A DNA stretch of 41,674 nucleotides from an uncultured Eubacteriales bacterium (GCA_934394585.1 CAKRQU010000015.1:1-41674); one strand, 5' to 3'. Counted from the first letter of the stretch, positions 16,985 to 25,212 are shown. The notes: generated by a model not told the origin, from the letters alone. A program made the numbers and translations.

Positions 16985-18916
16985 TTAAATATCAAGATTT
17001 TCGACGAGTCTGGCATTTTCTTCTATGAAGCGGCGGCGCGGGACGACATCGTCGCCCATCAGCACGGAAAATACCTCGTCGCAGGCTATGGCATCCTCTA
17101 TCGTCACGCGGAGAAGCGTTCTTCTTTCGGGATCCATTGTCGTTTCCCAGAGCTGTTCTTTATCCATTTCACCAAGACCTTTGTATCTCTCGGCACGGAC
17201 ATTTCCGCCCATTTCGGCTATTATCCTGTCGCGCTCATCGTCGGAAAAGGCGTATTTTTCCTGCTTGCCTTTTATCACTTTGTAAAGCGGCGGCTGTGCC
17301 GCGTATACATGTCCCTCTTCTATGAGCTTTCTCATGTGACGGAAAAAGAATGTGAGCAGCAGTATGCGTATATGCGAACCGTCCACATCGGCATCCGCCA
17401 TGATTATTATTTTGCCGTAGCGCAGCTTTGCCATATCAAATTCATCGCCTATGCCGCAGCCCAGCGCCTGAATTATCGGTATCAGCGACTGATTGGAATA
17501 AACTTTGTCCGCGCGGCTCTTTTCCACATTGAGAACCTTGCCTCGCAGCGGCAGTATAGCCTGATAGCGGCTGTCGCGTCCGTCCTTTGCGCTGCCTCCT
17601 GCGGAATCTCCCTCCACGAGGAATATTTCCGTCAGCTCCGTGCTCTTTTCATGGCAGTCGGCGAGCTTGCCCGGCAGAGAAAAGCCCTCGAGAGCGCCTT
17701 TTCTTCTGGTGGCTTCTCTTGCTTTTCTCGCCGCTTCTCTCGCATTGGAAGCGGCTATCGCCTTTTCTATTATCGCTTTGCCCACGGCGGGATTTTCTTC
17801 CAGATATTCATCCAGCTTTTCCGAAACGAGAGAATAAACAAAACTGCGTATCTCGCTGTTTCCGAGTTTTGCTTTTGTCTGGCTTTCAAACTGCGCGTCC
17901 GGCAGTTTCACGGAAATAACGGCGCAAAGACCTTCGCGCACGTCGTCGCCCGTGAGATCTTTGTCATCGGGCTTCATCATTTTTATTTTGCGGGCATAAC
18001 CGTTGAGCACCTTTGTCAGTGCCGTTTTGAAGCCCACTTCATGCGTGCCGCCCTCTATGGTCGCCATATTGTTTGCAAATGTAACGAGCGTATCCGCATA
18101 GGTATCGTTGTACTGGAGCGCTATTTCCGCCGTCAGATCGCCTTTTTCGCCACGTATATATATCACATCGGGATGGACCAGATTGCAGTGCTTTACGGAA
18201 TTGAGATATTCCACAAAGCTTTTTATACCGCCCTCGTAATGAAGCGTCGCGCTTCTCGGTTCTTCACCGCGCTCGTCGGTAAGTATTATTTTAACGCCGG
18301 CATTGAGAAAAGCCTGTTCTCTCATGCGTGCAAAAACGGTTTCATAGCTGAATTCCGTTTCTTCGAATATGGTGGCGTCCGGTTTGAAGCGGACATAAAG
18401 TCCGTGTCTGCCTTCGCTCGAGCCTTCCTCGCGGAATTCGCGCACCACATGCCCTTTTTCAAAACGCTCGGTGTATTTTCTGCCGTCGTGACAGTTTTCC
18501 ACTTCCAGCCATTCGGAAAGCGCGTTTACCACGCTTGCGCCGACGCCGTGCAGACCGCCGGATATTTTATATCCGCCGCCGCCGAATTTACCGCCCGCAT
18601 GAAGCACGGTAAATACCACTTCCAGCGTAGGTTTGCCTGCTTTGGCATTTATGCCGGAGGGAATACCGCGTCCGTCATCGCGCACCGAGCATGAACCGTC
18701 GCGATGGAGCGTCACCTCTATTTTGTCGCAGAAACCCGCCATGGCTTCATCTATGGAATTATCCACTATTTCGTTTATCAGATGATGAAGTCCGCGCGCA
18801 CTGGTAGTACCTATATACATACCCGGGCGCACGCGCACAGCCTCAAGTCCTTCCAGAACCTGAATCTGACTGTCATTGTAGGCGGAAGCTTCTTTTAAAA
18901 TTTTGTCTTCTGTCAT
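16985..18916 (-). CDS. gyrB: DNA gyrase subunit B
   Basis: A 643-residue ATPase subunit with the GHKL ATP-binding region (NEIVDNSIDEAMAG; GLHGVGASVVNALS), the TOPRIM motifs EGDSAGGSAKDGRD, PLRGKVLNVEK and DADVDGSHI, and the C-terminal YKGLGEMD. Length fits a gyrase or topoisomerase IV B subunit, and linkage to gyrA with a GyrA box decides for gyrase. An AAAGGA site precedes the ATG. In Bacillus gyrB follows remB closely; here repeat copy C (about 0.8 kb) has been inserted between them. The promoter was not identified. Confidence 0.97.
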   Translation of the reverse strand: MTEDKILKEASAYNDSQIQVLEGLEAVRVRPGMYIGTTSARGLHHLINEIVDNSIDEAMAGFCDKIEVTLHRDGSCSVRDDGRGIPSGINAKAGKPTLEVVFTVLHAGGKFGGGGYKISGGLHGVGASVVNALSEWLEVENCHDGRKYTERFEKGHVVREFREEGSSEGRHGLYVRFKPDATIFEETEFSYETVFARMREQAFLNAGVKIILTDERGEEPRSATLHYEGGIKSFVEYLNSVKHCNLVHPDVIYIRGEKGDLTAEIALQYNDTYADTLVTFANNMATIEGGTHEVGFKTALTKVLNGYARKIKMMKPDDKDLTGDDVREGLCAVISVKLPDAQFESQTKAKLGNSEIRSFVYSLVSEKLDEYLEENPAVGKAIIEKAIAASNAREAARKAREATRRKGALEGFSLPGKLADCHEKSTELTEIFLVEGDSAGGSAKDGRDSRYQAILPLRGKVLNVEKSRADKVYSNQSLIPIIQALGCGIGDEFDMAKLRYGKIIIMADADVDGSHIRILLLTFFFRHMRKLIEEGHVYAAQPPLYKVIKGKQEKYAFSDDERDRIIAEMGGNVRAERYKGLGEMDKEQLWETTMDPERRTLLRVTIEDAIACDEVFSVLMGDDVVPRRRFIEENARLVENLDI

Positions 18917-18961
18917 TTTATAAAATCCTTTCGGTTTAATTTCGTATTTTCTTTGCCCAAA

Positions 18962-19084
18962 GAGGGGGGGAAGCGGGCGACTGCGGTCGCCCGTGGACGG
19001 GGTCGCGCTTTTTTATAAAAGCGCGGGAAAGTTACTTTTCTCCTCGCAGGAGAACGGGGTGTACTTTTCTGTGAAGAAAAGTAC
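18962..19084. repeat. Hairpin-cassette array flanking element core C (left)
   Basis: It contains an 8-bp CGGGCGAC/GTCGCCCG stem near 18976-18995, a CGCGCTTTT/AAAAGCGCG hairpin near 19004-19025, and a GTACTTTTC/GAAAAGTAC hairpin near 19061-19084 that abuts the core. The equivalent of the first hairpin in copies D and E reads CGGGCGGC/GCCGCCCG, a paired A-T to G-C change. Confidence 0.65.
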
Positions 19085-19597
19085 CAAAAGTCAAAAAGAG
19101 GAAGGTATTAACTCCTGTCTCGGCGACGCCGACACACACGCTGCGCGTATGTGTCAATTCCTCTTTTGAACTCTTTCTTTGTCGCCTCGCGGCGACTCGT
19201 GCGAACATACTGCCCCGACAGTCCGACCGTAGACTAAACCGGAAGTATGGTTCAAATCCACGCTTAACACGGGATTTAGTTTGTGCAGACTTTGGCTATA
19301 GCCGTCCCGACTCGATGTCCATTAAGCCATGCTCGATTTGGTGGAGTTTAGTCTACAGTGGGAAGCATATCTAAACTTTCGGCGTGGCACCACCCACCCC
19401 GTCGAATCTGCTCGCTTTTTGCGGCGTACTATGTTCGCACGCGCGGTATGGCTGATGATATGCGGAGAGATAGACAAAAGATTTTTGATTTGCCATCTAT
19501 AGCACTTACTTGCCGCGCATTACTTTCCGCGGCTAACTCGACGGGGTGCGAGGTAGTTTGCAAAGGAGGGCGAGGAGCCTTCCTTTGATGACTTTTG
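19085..19597 (+). repeat. Intergenic repeat element, core copy C (513 bp, with loop insertion)
   Basis: Sense strand plus, opposite to the flanking genes. Landmarks match the other copies, including the 11-bp long-range stem. It is about 51 bp longer than A, D and E because extra sequence sits inside the loop of the terminal hairpin AAAGAGGAA/TTCCTCTTT (19095-19103 with 19158-19166). The insertion itself contains TCGGC/GCCGA and GACACA/TGTGTC stems. Copy F shares this insertion. Confidence 0.85.
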
Positions 19598-19765
19598 CCG
19601 CGCTTTTGGTCACTCAAAAGCGCGACCTTCGTTTCTCCTGCGGAGAAAAGCCAATCCCTCACCCGACTCACGTCGGGAGCTCCCTTTTCACAAGGGAGCC
19701 TTTTCGCCCTTTTCTTTGGCAAAAGAAACTTTTATTTTTTCACGCTTTTTCGGAAAAAAGCGCAC
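19598..19765. repeat. Hairpin-cassette array flanking element core C (right), reaching into remB
   Basis: A 10-bp CGCGCTTTTG/CAAAAGCGCG stem (loop GTCACT on the plus strand) abuts the core near 19600-19625. Further short inverted repeats follow, among them CTCCC/GGGAG near 19677-19689, and a CGCTTTTTC/AAAAAAGCG hairpin near 19743-19763 that overlaps the last codons of remB. Confidence 0.6.
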
Positions 19766-20003
19766 CCCTTTCGCTCCTGTCGGCGAGAGTTTTTGCGGAG
19801 AGCTGAGTGAGATAGACTTTTCCGTCGTCGCAAAGGACGAAAGCCTTCGGCAATTCCTCCGCTATCGTTACCAGCCCGCCTTTTTTCTGCTTTTCGGAAA
19901 GAAATTTCCGCGTATCCTTTCCCACAGTGGCGCTGTCCGCATCAAATATACCTATCACCGATTCGGCGCGGAGATTTTTACTCTTTCCTACATGAATAAA
20001 CAT
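19740..20003 (-). CDS. remB: RemB-like DUF370 protein (RemA/RemB family)
   Basis: An 87-residue protein starting MFIHVGKSKNLRAESVIGIF, with LPKAFVLCDDGKVYLTQLS later; this matches the RemB (YaaB) branch of DUF370. It lies between recF and gyrB exactly as in Bacillus. The family includes RemA, a DNA-binding regulator of matrix genes; RemB's own role is less clear. The ATG at 20003 overlaps recF by 26 bp; upstream codons in the frame are not conserved in type. The last 14 or so residues (ADRSERGALFSEKA) run into a hairpin module bordering repeat copy C, so the native C-terminus may have been altered by the element. Confidence 0.85.
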   Translation of the reverse strand: MFIHVGKSKNLRAESVIGIFDADSATVGKDTRKFLSEKQKKGGLVTIAEELPKAFVLCDDGKVYLTQLSAKTLADRSERGALFSEKA

Positions 20004-21201
20004 AAGATTTTCGAAATTCCTTTTCTTCTTCCGTGGTATCGTATTCAAAAAGACGTTCCAGCCCTTCCGTAAAACGGAATTTTCCCGCCTCTGTTTCTAT
20101 TTTTAATGCATTGTGTACATCGGCAAAATCGTTTTTTTCACATGTCGTGAGAATAATCTGCCTGTCGCCGAAACCGGACATAATATATTCCTTGCGCCTT
20201 TTATCCAGCTCGGAAAAAACATCGTCCAGCAGAAAAACGGGATATTCGCCAGTGCATTCTCTCGAAAGCTCGCCTTCGGCGAGTTTCAGTGCCAGCGCTA
20301 TACTGCGCTGCTGCCCCTGCGAACAGAAAAGCTTTGCGTTTTTGCCGTTCAGATTTATCAGAAAATCGTCCCTGTGCGCGCCGGAAAGCGATATGCCCGC
20401 CAGTTTTTCGCGCTCCGCTTTTTCGGCAAGACGGACGAGATAGCTTTTTTTTACCTCGGAAACATCGGTAAATTCATCGTTTCCGTAGCCGAGCACACTG
20501 CACAGATATTCATGCGAAAGCGATTCCGCGCTCTGCGTCATATCTTTCATATAGCTGTCGGCATGCGAAAAAAGCTTTTTTAAATATTTCGCGCGCGTCA
20601 CCGTGATATAGGCGGCGCTGTCCGCAAATTTTTCATTGAGTATTTCCAGCATGGAGCGGAAATTTTCCTGCGAATATTCTTCATAATTGCGCAGAAGCGA
20701 ATTTCTCTGCTCCAGTACTTTTCCGTATTCGGAAAGCGCCAGCACATACATGGGTTTCAGCTGGCATATCGCATTGTCGAGGAAATTTCGCCGCAATGCC
20801 GGCTCGTCTTTTACTATGGAAAGATGCTCCGGACAGAAAAGCGCCGCGTGAAATGTACCCATTATTTCGTTCACGCTTTTTTTCTTTACCCTGTTCAGAA
20901 AAAGCTCGCGCTTTTTCCCCACGTTTTCGGCGTAAAATCTGTAGCACAGCTCGTTCATTCTCGTTTTGTCGTGAAAAACGATATTTGCCTGCGCTTTTTC
21001 CGCGCCGAACATCACCATATCTCTGTCTTTTGCGCCGCGGAAACTTTTTCCCACGGCAAAAAGATATATTCCTTCTATTACGTTTGTTTTTCCCTGCGCA
21101 TTGTTTCCGTATATTATGGAAAGCCCTCTGTCAAAAGACAGTGTGGCAAAGCCTATATTACGGAAATTTTCGAGTATTACCGCCTCTAAATAAGATTTCA
21201 T
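19978..21201 (-). CDS. recF: DNA replication and repair protein RecF
   Basis: A 407-residue SMC-like ATPase with Walker A GNNAQGKT at 32-39, a signature region (FCSQGQQRSIALALKLAE) and Walker B (PVFLLDDVFSELD). RecF, with RecO and RecR, loads RecA at single-strand gaps. It overlaps the dnaN stop by 4 bp, so it is translationally coupled to dnaN. The C-terminal 30 residues are charged and overlap the start of remB. Confidence 0.97.
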   Translation of the reverse strand: MKSYLEAVILENFRNIGFATLSFDRGLSIIYGNNAQGKTNVIEGIYLFAVGKSFRGAKDRDMVMFGAEKAQANIVFHDKTRMNELCYRFYAENVGKKRELFLNRVKKKSVNEIMGTFHAALFCPEHLSIVKDEPALRRNFLDNAICQLKPMYVLALSEYGKVLEQRNSLLRNYEEYSQENFRSMLEILNEKFADSAAYITVTRAKYLKKLFSHADSYMKDMTQSAESLSHEYLCSVLGYGNDEFTDVSEVKKSYLVRLAEKAEREKLAGISLSGAHRDDFLINLNGKNAKLFCSQGQQRSIALALKLAEGELSRECTGEYPVFLLDDVFSELDKRRKEYIMSGFGDRQIILTTCEKNDFADVHNALKIETEAGKFRFTEGLERLFEYDTTEEEKEFRKSYVYSCRKE

Positions 21202-22364
21202 TCTCTCATTTTTATCGGCATTGCGAGGTAGAGAAATCTGCTCTTTTCATTTTCGCTCGCGCCTTCTATTACCATACTCATCAGCGACGATGTGAGAGAA
21301 AGCTTCAGATATTCGTCATCCGTGCCGCGCAGGATTTTCAAAAGATATTTGCACGAAAAACCTATCATCATATCGGGTCCCTCTTTTTCTATCGGGATCT
21401 CGTCATAAACTTTGCCGTTTATGGATATTGTGCTGAGACTGAGCACATTGTCGTTGAAATTGAATTTTACTATGCTTTTTGCCTGACCGGCTATTTTGTC
21501 TTCCGTCACGAGAGAAGCACGCGAAAGCGCTTCCTCCAGATTTGTTTTTGAAAGAGTTACCAGAGTTTTTCTTTCTTTCGGAATAACTCTGTCATATTCT
21601 ATGTAAAGCGTATCTATCAGGCGGGACTGAATGATATTTGTTCTCTTTTCCCTGCCTACTTTGAAATCGAATGTTATTATGATATTTTTTCTTGTGAGAT
21701 TGAAAAGCACCGGCTCGTCCGTATCCTCCAGCAGGCGGAGCAATTCGTTTATCGTGCGCAGCGGCATGATAAAGCCTATCTGCTTTTCACCGGATTTGGA
21801 AAAGATTTTCGTATTTATATCAAGCTCGCGGACGGCAAGGCAGAATGTATCGCATGCCACGGCTTTGATTTTATCTGCCGTCACTTCGAAATAAAGACCT
21901 GTCAGCGCGGGACGGCTGTCGTCTGTGGAAACGGCAAAAGATGTCTGATTTATCAGAGTTTTCAGAACCTTCTGCGGAATTTCGAAACTTCTGTCCGGAG
22001 AGATTATCGGCATCTGCTGAAATTCATCGCCTGGGAAAACATTTATCTGAAATCTCGATCTGCCGCTGGTGATGGTAGCGACATTGTTTCCCGAGGTTTC
22101 CACCGTTACATCGCCGGGCATGAATTTTACTATGGAAGCAAATCTCGCGCCGTCCACCACCATAGAACCTTCCTCTTCGGCTACGGCGTCGATATTTGTA
22201 CGTATACCCTTTTCAAAATCGTAAGCCGTTATCTGGCATGTATCCCGGCTCAGAGTATTCAGGAGGATACCGTCTGCCGCGGAATGTGTTCTTTCACTTA
22301 CAACACAACCGAGCGAACGTGTGATAGCCGCGAGAAGCTCGTCTTTTTTGAATGTAACTTTCAT
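21198..22364 (-). CDS. dnaN: DNA polymerase III beta subunit (sliding clamp)
   Basis: A 388-residue DnaN with three clamp domains; recognisable segments include MKVTFKKDELLAAITR at the start, DSRPALTGLYFEV in the middle and the C-terminal YLAMPIKMRE, the usual clamp ending (hydrophobic pocket M-P-I/M-R). The ATG at 22364 follows an AAAGGAG site. The frame stays open 128 codons further upstream through the AT-rich origin, but those residues are not clamp-like. It lies directly after the predicted oriC. Confidence 0.97.
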   Translation of the reverse strand: MKVTFKKDELLAAITRSLGCVVSERTHSAADGILLNTLSRDTCQITAYDFEKGIRTNIDAVAEEEGSMVVDGARFASIVKFMPGDVTVETSGNNVATITSGRSRFQINVFPGDEFQQMPIISPDRSFEIPQKVLKTLINQTSFAVSTDDSRPALTGLYFEVTADKIKAVACDTFCLAVRELDINTKIFSKSGEKQIGFIMPLRTINELLRLLEDTDEPVLFNLTRKNIIITFDFKVGREKRTNIIQSRLIDTLYIEYDRVIPKERKTLVTLSKTNLEEALSRASLVTEDKIAGQAKSIVKFNFNDNVLSLSTISINGKVYDEIPIEKEGPDMMIGFSCKYLLKILRGTDDEYLKLSLTSSLMSMVIEGASENEKSRFLYLAMPIKMRE

Positions 22365-22387
22365 TTTGTTTTTCTCCTTTTGGATGA

Positions 22388-22455
22388 ATTTTAAAAATTT
22401 TCGTTCTTTAAAAAAATATAAAATAATAAGAGATATAGAAGTAGTAATAAGTAGT
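22388..22455. other. AT-rich DNA-unwinding element with DnaA-trio-like repeats
   Basis: The stretch is almost pure A/T (TTTTAAAAATTTT, AAAAAAATATAAAATAATAA) and ends in TAG-AAG-TAG-TAA-TAA triplets at 22436-22450, next to the first DnaA box at 22468. In Bacillus, TAG-like trios beside a DnaA box guide strand opening; the match here is by pattern only. Confidence 0.6.
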
Positions 22456-22467
22456 GTCTGTGTAAAA

Positions 22468-22837
22468 TGTGGAAAATCCGGAAAGCCGCCTGTATCAAGG
22501 CTTTTTTGAGATGAAAAACCGATTTTTGCCTTTGGAAAACTCTTTAGTAAAATGTGGAAAAGAAAGCGGCTTTCGCCCTGTGAAAAAAATCGGCTGTGGA
22601 AAAGGAAAATTATGTGGAAAACTTTTTTGTTGTTTTCCTTATTTTTACAATTTTGTAAAAAGCTTGCCTTTTTATGCTTTTTCGGGAAAAGTCTGTATTT
22701 GCAGAGGGTTTGCTGATTTTTTCTGAAATCCGCGCCAAAGTTTTCCAATGTATGATAATGCCCGAAAACGCTTGCGGCATCGGGTTTTCAACATGATTTT
22801 CCACAGCTTGTGGAAAATCTGCGCCGCGTTTTCAACA
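22468..22837. other. oriC: Predicted oriC: cluster of DnaA boxes between dnaA and dnaN
   Basis: Six exact copies of TGTGGAAAA (a TTATCCACA-type DnaA box, one base off the E. coli consensus and common in clostridia) occur at 22468-22476, 22553-22561, 22595-22603, 22613-22621 and 22809-22817 on the plus strand, and 22797-22805 on the minus strand. One-mismatch variants are at 22579-22587, 22785-22793 and 22829-22837. The position between dnaA and dnaN with the AT-rich element on the dnaN side matches the Bacillus dnaA-dnaN origin. Confidence 0.85.
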
Positions 22838-22861
22838 AAGAGAAAATTTCCATTTTTTTGT

Positions 22862-23085
22862 CCCCGCGCTTTTGATAAAAGCGCAAAAAGTGTTTCTTTT
22901 CTCTACGAAGGAAACGGGGTGTACTTTTGCGTAAAAAGTACCAAAAAGTTACTCTTTGCCAAGAGAGGGGCGGGCGGCGCTTGCCGCCCGTAACGGGGTC
23001 GCGCTTTTTACTGACAAAAAGCGCGGGAAAATGTTTCTTTCCTTTACGAAGGAAACGGGGTGTACTTTTGCGTGACCAAAAGTAC
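22862..23085. repeat. Hairpin-cassette array flanking element core D (left), beside oriC
   Basis: Modules in order are GCGCTTTT/AAAAGCGC (near 22867), a GTTTC/GAAAC hairpin, GTACTTTT/AAAAGTAC (near 22921), CGGGCGGC/GCCGCCCG (near 22971-22990), a CGCGCTTTTT/AAAAAGCGCG stem with loop ACTGAC (near 22999), another GTTTC/GAAAC hairpin, and GTACTTTTG/CAAAAGTAC (near 23063) abutting the core. The last DnaA box variant is only about 25 bp from the first hairpin. Confidence 0.7.
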
Positions 23086-23547
23086 CAAAAGTCAAAAAGA
23101 GGAAGGTATTCCTCTTTTCATCTCCTTCTGTCGCCTCGCGGCGACCAGTGCGAACATACTGCCCCGACAGTCCGACCATAGACGAAGCCAAAAGCGCGGT
23201 TCAGACCCCCGCTTAACACGGACTTTAGTTTGTGCGGATTTCGACTAAAATTTCCCCAACTCGATACGCATCAAGTCATGCTCGCTCCGTCGGAGTTTAG
23301 CTTACAGTGGGAAGCGTATCAAAAGCCACGGCAGGAGCCATCCACCCCGTCGAATCTGCTCGCTTTTTGCGGCATACTGTGTTCGCACGCGCGGTATGGC
23401 TGATGATGCGCGGGGGAGATAGACAAAAACATTTTTGCTTTGCTATCTGTAGCACATACTTGCCGCGCATTACTTCCCGCGGCTAACTCGACGGGGTGCG
23501 AGGTAGTTTGCAAAGGAGGGCGAGGAGCCTTCCTTTGATGACTTTTG
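23086..23547 (+). repeat. Intergenic repeat element, core copy D (462 bp, complete; reference orientation)
   Basis: The sense strand is plus, opposite to dnaA and dnaN. Internal stems visible are a terminal hairpin AAAGAGGAA/TTCCTCTTT (23096-23117), GTCGCCTCGCGGCGAC, CACGGAC/GTTTGTG with loop TTTA (23217-23234, two G-U pairs), GATACGC/GCGTATC, an 11-bp stem CACCCCGTCGA (23343-23353) with TCGACGGGGTG (23488-23498), and within it GCCGCG/CGCGGC. By reading, the core is identical to copy A in inverted orientation. Confidence 0.87.
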
Positions 23548-23688
23548 CCGCGCTTTTTGTCAGTAAAAAGCGCGACCCCGTCCCCATAGGGAACAAAGTA
23601 TCTTTTTTGTACTTTTCTTCACAGAAAAGTACGCCCTCGTCCCCTCGCGGGGGGACAATGTATCTTTTGTTTCTTTGCGCAAAGAAAC
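23548..23688. repeat. Hairpin cassettes flanking element core D (right), ending 1 bp from dnaA
   Basis: A CGCGCTTTTT/AAAAAGCGCG stem (loop GTCAGT on plus) abuts the core, then a GTACTTTTC/GAAAAGTAC hairpin (near 23609-23632), CCCCTCGCGGGGGG, and a perfect 20-bp palindrome GTTTCTTTGCGCAAAGAAAC (23669-23688) that ends one base before the dnaA stop codon. No T-run follows on the dnaA strand, so it does not look like a standard terminator. Confidence 0.65.
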
Positions 23689-23689
23689 C

Positions 23690-25072
23690 TTACGACTTGA
23701 ACTCCTTTATTATCGAATCTATCTCGTGCTCGTATGCGGAATTTTTGCTCATTTCCTCCTCCACCACATCTATGGAGGAAAGCATCGTCGTATGGTCGCG
23801 GTTAAAAAGCTTTGCTATATTCGGAAAAGACATTCCCGTCACTTCACGGACGGCATAAACCGCTATATGCCGCGCGGAAACTATTTCTTTCGTCCGCTTT
23901 TTGCCTTTTATATCTTCTACGGAAATATCATATCTTTTCGATATGCTTTCTATTATTCTTTCCGCCGCGGATTCGGGCGATTCCGTATTGTCTATCACGG
24001 CGCTGAGAAGCGTGCGCACCATATCCACCGTTATCGGCGTCTGATTTACAAAACCGTATGCGCCCAGCTTTTTTATCGCGCCTTCTATCTGGCGCACGTT
24101 GCTCTTTATATTTTCACCGATGAATGTGAGCACATCATTGGAAAGCTTTACATTCATTATATCGGCTTTGCTCTTTGCTATGGCTATGCGCAGCTCCGTA
24201 TCCGGCGGCTGGATATCCACTATAAGCCCGCCTTCAAAGCGGGTAAGTATTCTGTCCTCCAGATGCTGAATGTCGCGCGGGGGACGGTCGGAAGTAAGTA
24301 TTATCTGCTTGTGTGCGTCATAAAGCGCATTGAATGTATGAAAAAATTCCTCCTGCGTGGAAACTTTGCCCGCGATAAACTGAACGTCATCTATGAGCAG
24401 CATGTCCGCATTGCGGTATTTTTCTTTGAATTTTGCCGTGGTTTTTTTCGTTATGCTTTCGATAAGCTCGTTTGTGAAAATTTCACCCTTTACAAAAATC
24501 ACATTGAAATCGGGATTTTTTTCTTTCACGCGGTTTGCTATGGCTTTCATCAGATGGGTTTTTCCCGTGCCGCTCGAACCGTAAAGAAAAAGCGGATTGT
24601 ATGCGGAAGCCGGCGCATTTGCCACGGCAAGCGAAGCCGCATGGGCAAATTTATTGGAACTGCCCACAATGAAATTTTCAAAAGTATATTCGCCGTCGTT
24701 TTTCAGTTGGATTTCGGGGGAATCCGCGCCCGCCTGATAAAAATCGCTTTTTGCGCGGTCGGTTTCTTTTTTCTTTTCATCCGCATTCTGCGAAACGGAT
24801 TTCACCGCTTCTTCCAGATTGAAATTTTTCGCGGAGAAAATCCTTACCTCCACATAGAAATCCAGCATTTCCTCAAAAACGGCTGCAATCTGCCCCGCAT
24901 AACGATTATTGAGCAAATCCACAAAACCGTCGCTCGGCGTGGTGATAACCGCTATTTCGGAATCGAGATGAACAAGCTCCAGCTTGTTGAACCACAGATC
25001 CATAATGGTGGTGGAATATTTTTTGCCCAGCTCGGATAAAACTATATTCCATATCTGTCCGTAAGAGGTCAT
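23690..25072 (-). CDS. dnaA: Chromosomal replication initiator DnaA
   Basis: A 460-residue AAA+ initiator. Domain I covers about 1-80; a charged linker follows. The AAA+ domain has Walker A GSSGTGKT at 165-172, Walker B MLLIDDVQF, and sensor segments (LTSDRPPRDI; GLIVDIQPPD). Domain IV ends with the DnaA signature (MSFPNIAKLFNRDHTTML) that reads DnaA boxes. The ATG at 25072 has AAAGGA 6 bp upstream. A strong promoter lies at 25124-25152. The boxes it should bind lie about 0.9 kb downstream, behind repeat copy D. Confidence 0.98.
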   Translation of the reverse strand: MTSYGQIWNIVLSELGKKYSTTIMDLWFNKLELVHLDSEIAVITTPSDGFVDLLNNRYAGQIAAVFEEMLDFYVEVRIFSAKNFNLEEAVKSVSQNADEKKKETDRAKSDFYQAGADSPEIQLKNDGEYTFENFIVGSSNKFAHAASLAVANAPASAYNPLFLYGSSGTGKTHLMKAIANRVKEKNPDFNVIFVKGEIFTNELIESITKKTTAKFKEKYRNADMLLIDDVQFIAGKVSTQEEFFHTFNALYDAHKQIILTSDRPPRDIQHLEDRILTRFEGGLIVDIQPPDTELRIAIAKSKADIMNVKLSNDVLTFIGENIKSNVRQIEGAIKKLGAYGFVNQTPITVDMVRTLLSAVIDNTESPESAAERIIESISKRYDISVEDIKGKKRTKEIVSARHIAVYAVREVTGMSFPNIAKLFNRDHTTMLSSIDVVEEEMSKNSAYEHEIDSIIKEFKS

Positions 25073-25123
25073 AAAAAATCCTTTCGCGGGCATAAAAAAA
25101 TGCCCCTTATAATAAGTATATAT

Positions 25124-25152
25124 ATTATACCATAATTTAAGTAATATTGCAA
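25124..25152 (-). promoter_or_regulatory. Sigma-A-type promoter of dnaA
   Basis: On the minus strand TTGCAA (25152-25147) and a perfect TATAAT (25129-25124) are 17 bp apart, about 50 bp upstream of the dnaA ATG. No exact DnaA box was seen in this short intergenic region. Confidence 0.75.
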
Positions 25153-25183
25153 CGGTATTTTCAATAATAATTGGGCAAATCAC

Positions 25184-25212
25184 TTGAAATTCGGCAAAAT
25201 AAATGATAAAAT
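25184..25212 (+). promoter_or_regulatory. Sigma-A-type promoter of the ymdB-like gene
   Basis: TTGAAA (25184-25189) and TAAAAT (25207-25212) are 17 bp apart. Transcription would start near 25219, which rules out the upstream in-frame ATG at 25184 and supports the start at 25262. Confidence 0.7.

Noticed and set aside
23669..23688. The 20-bp palindrome after dnaA as a terminator
   Set aside because: It has no loop-proximal spacing typical of terminators and is followed by A-rich, not T-rich, sequence on the dnaA strand.
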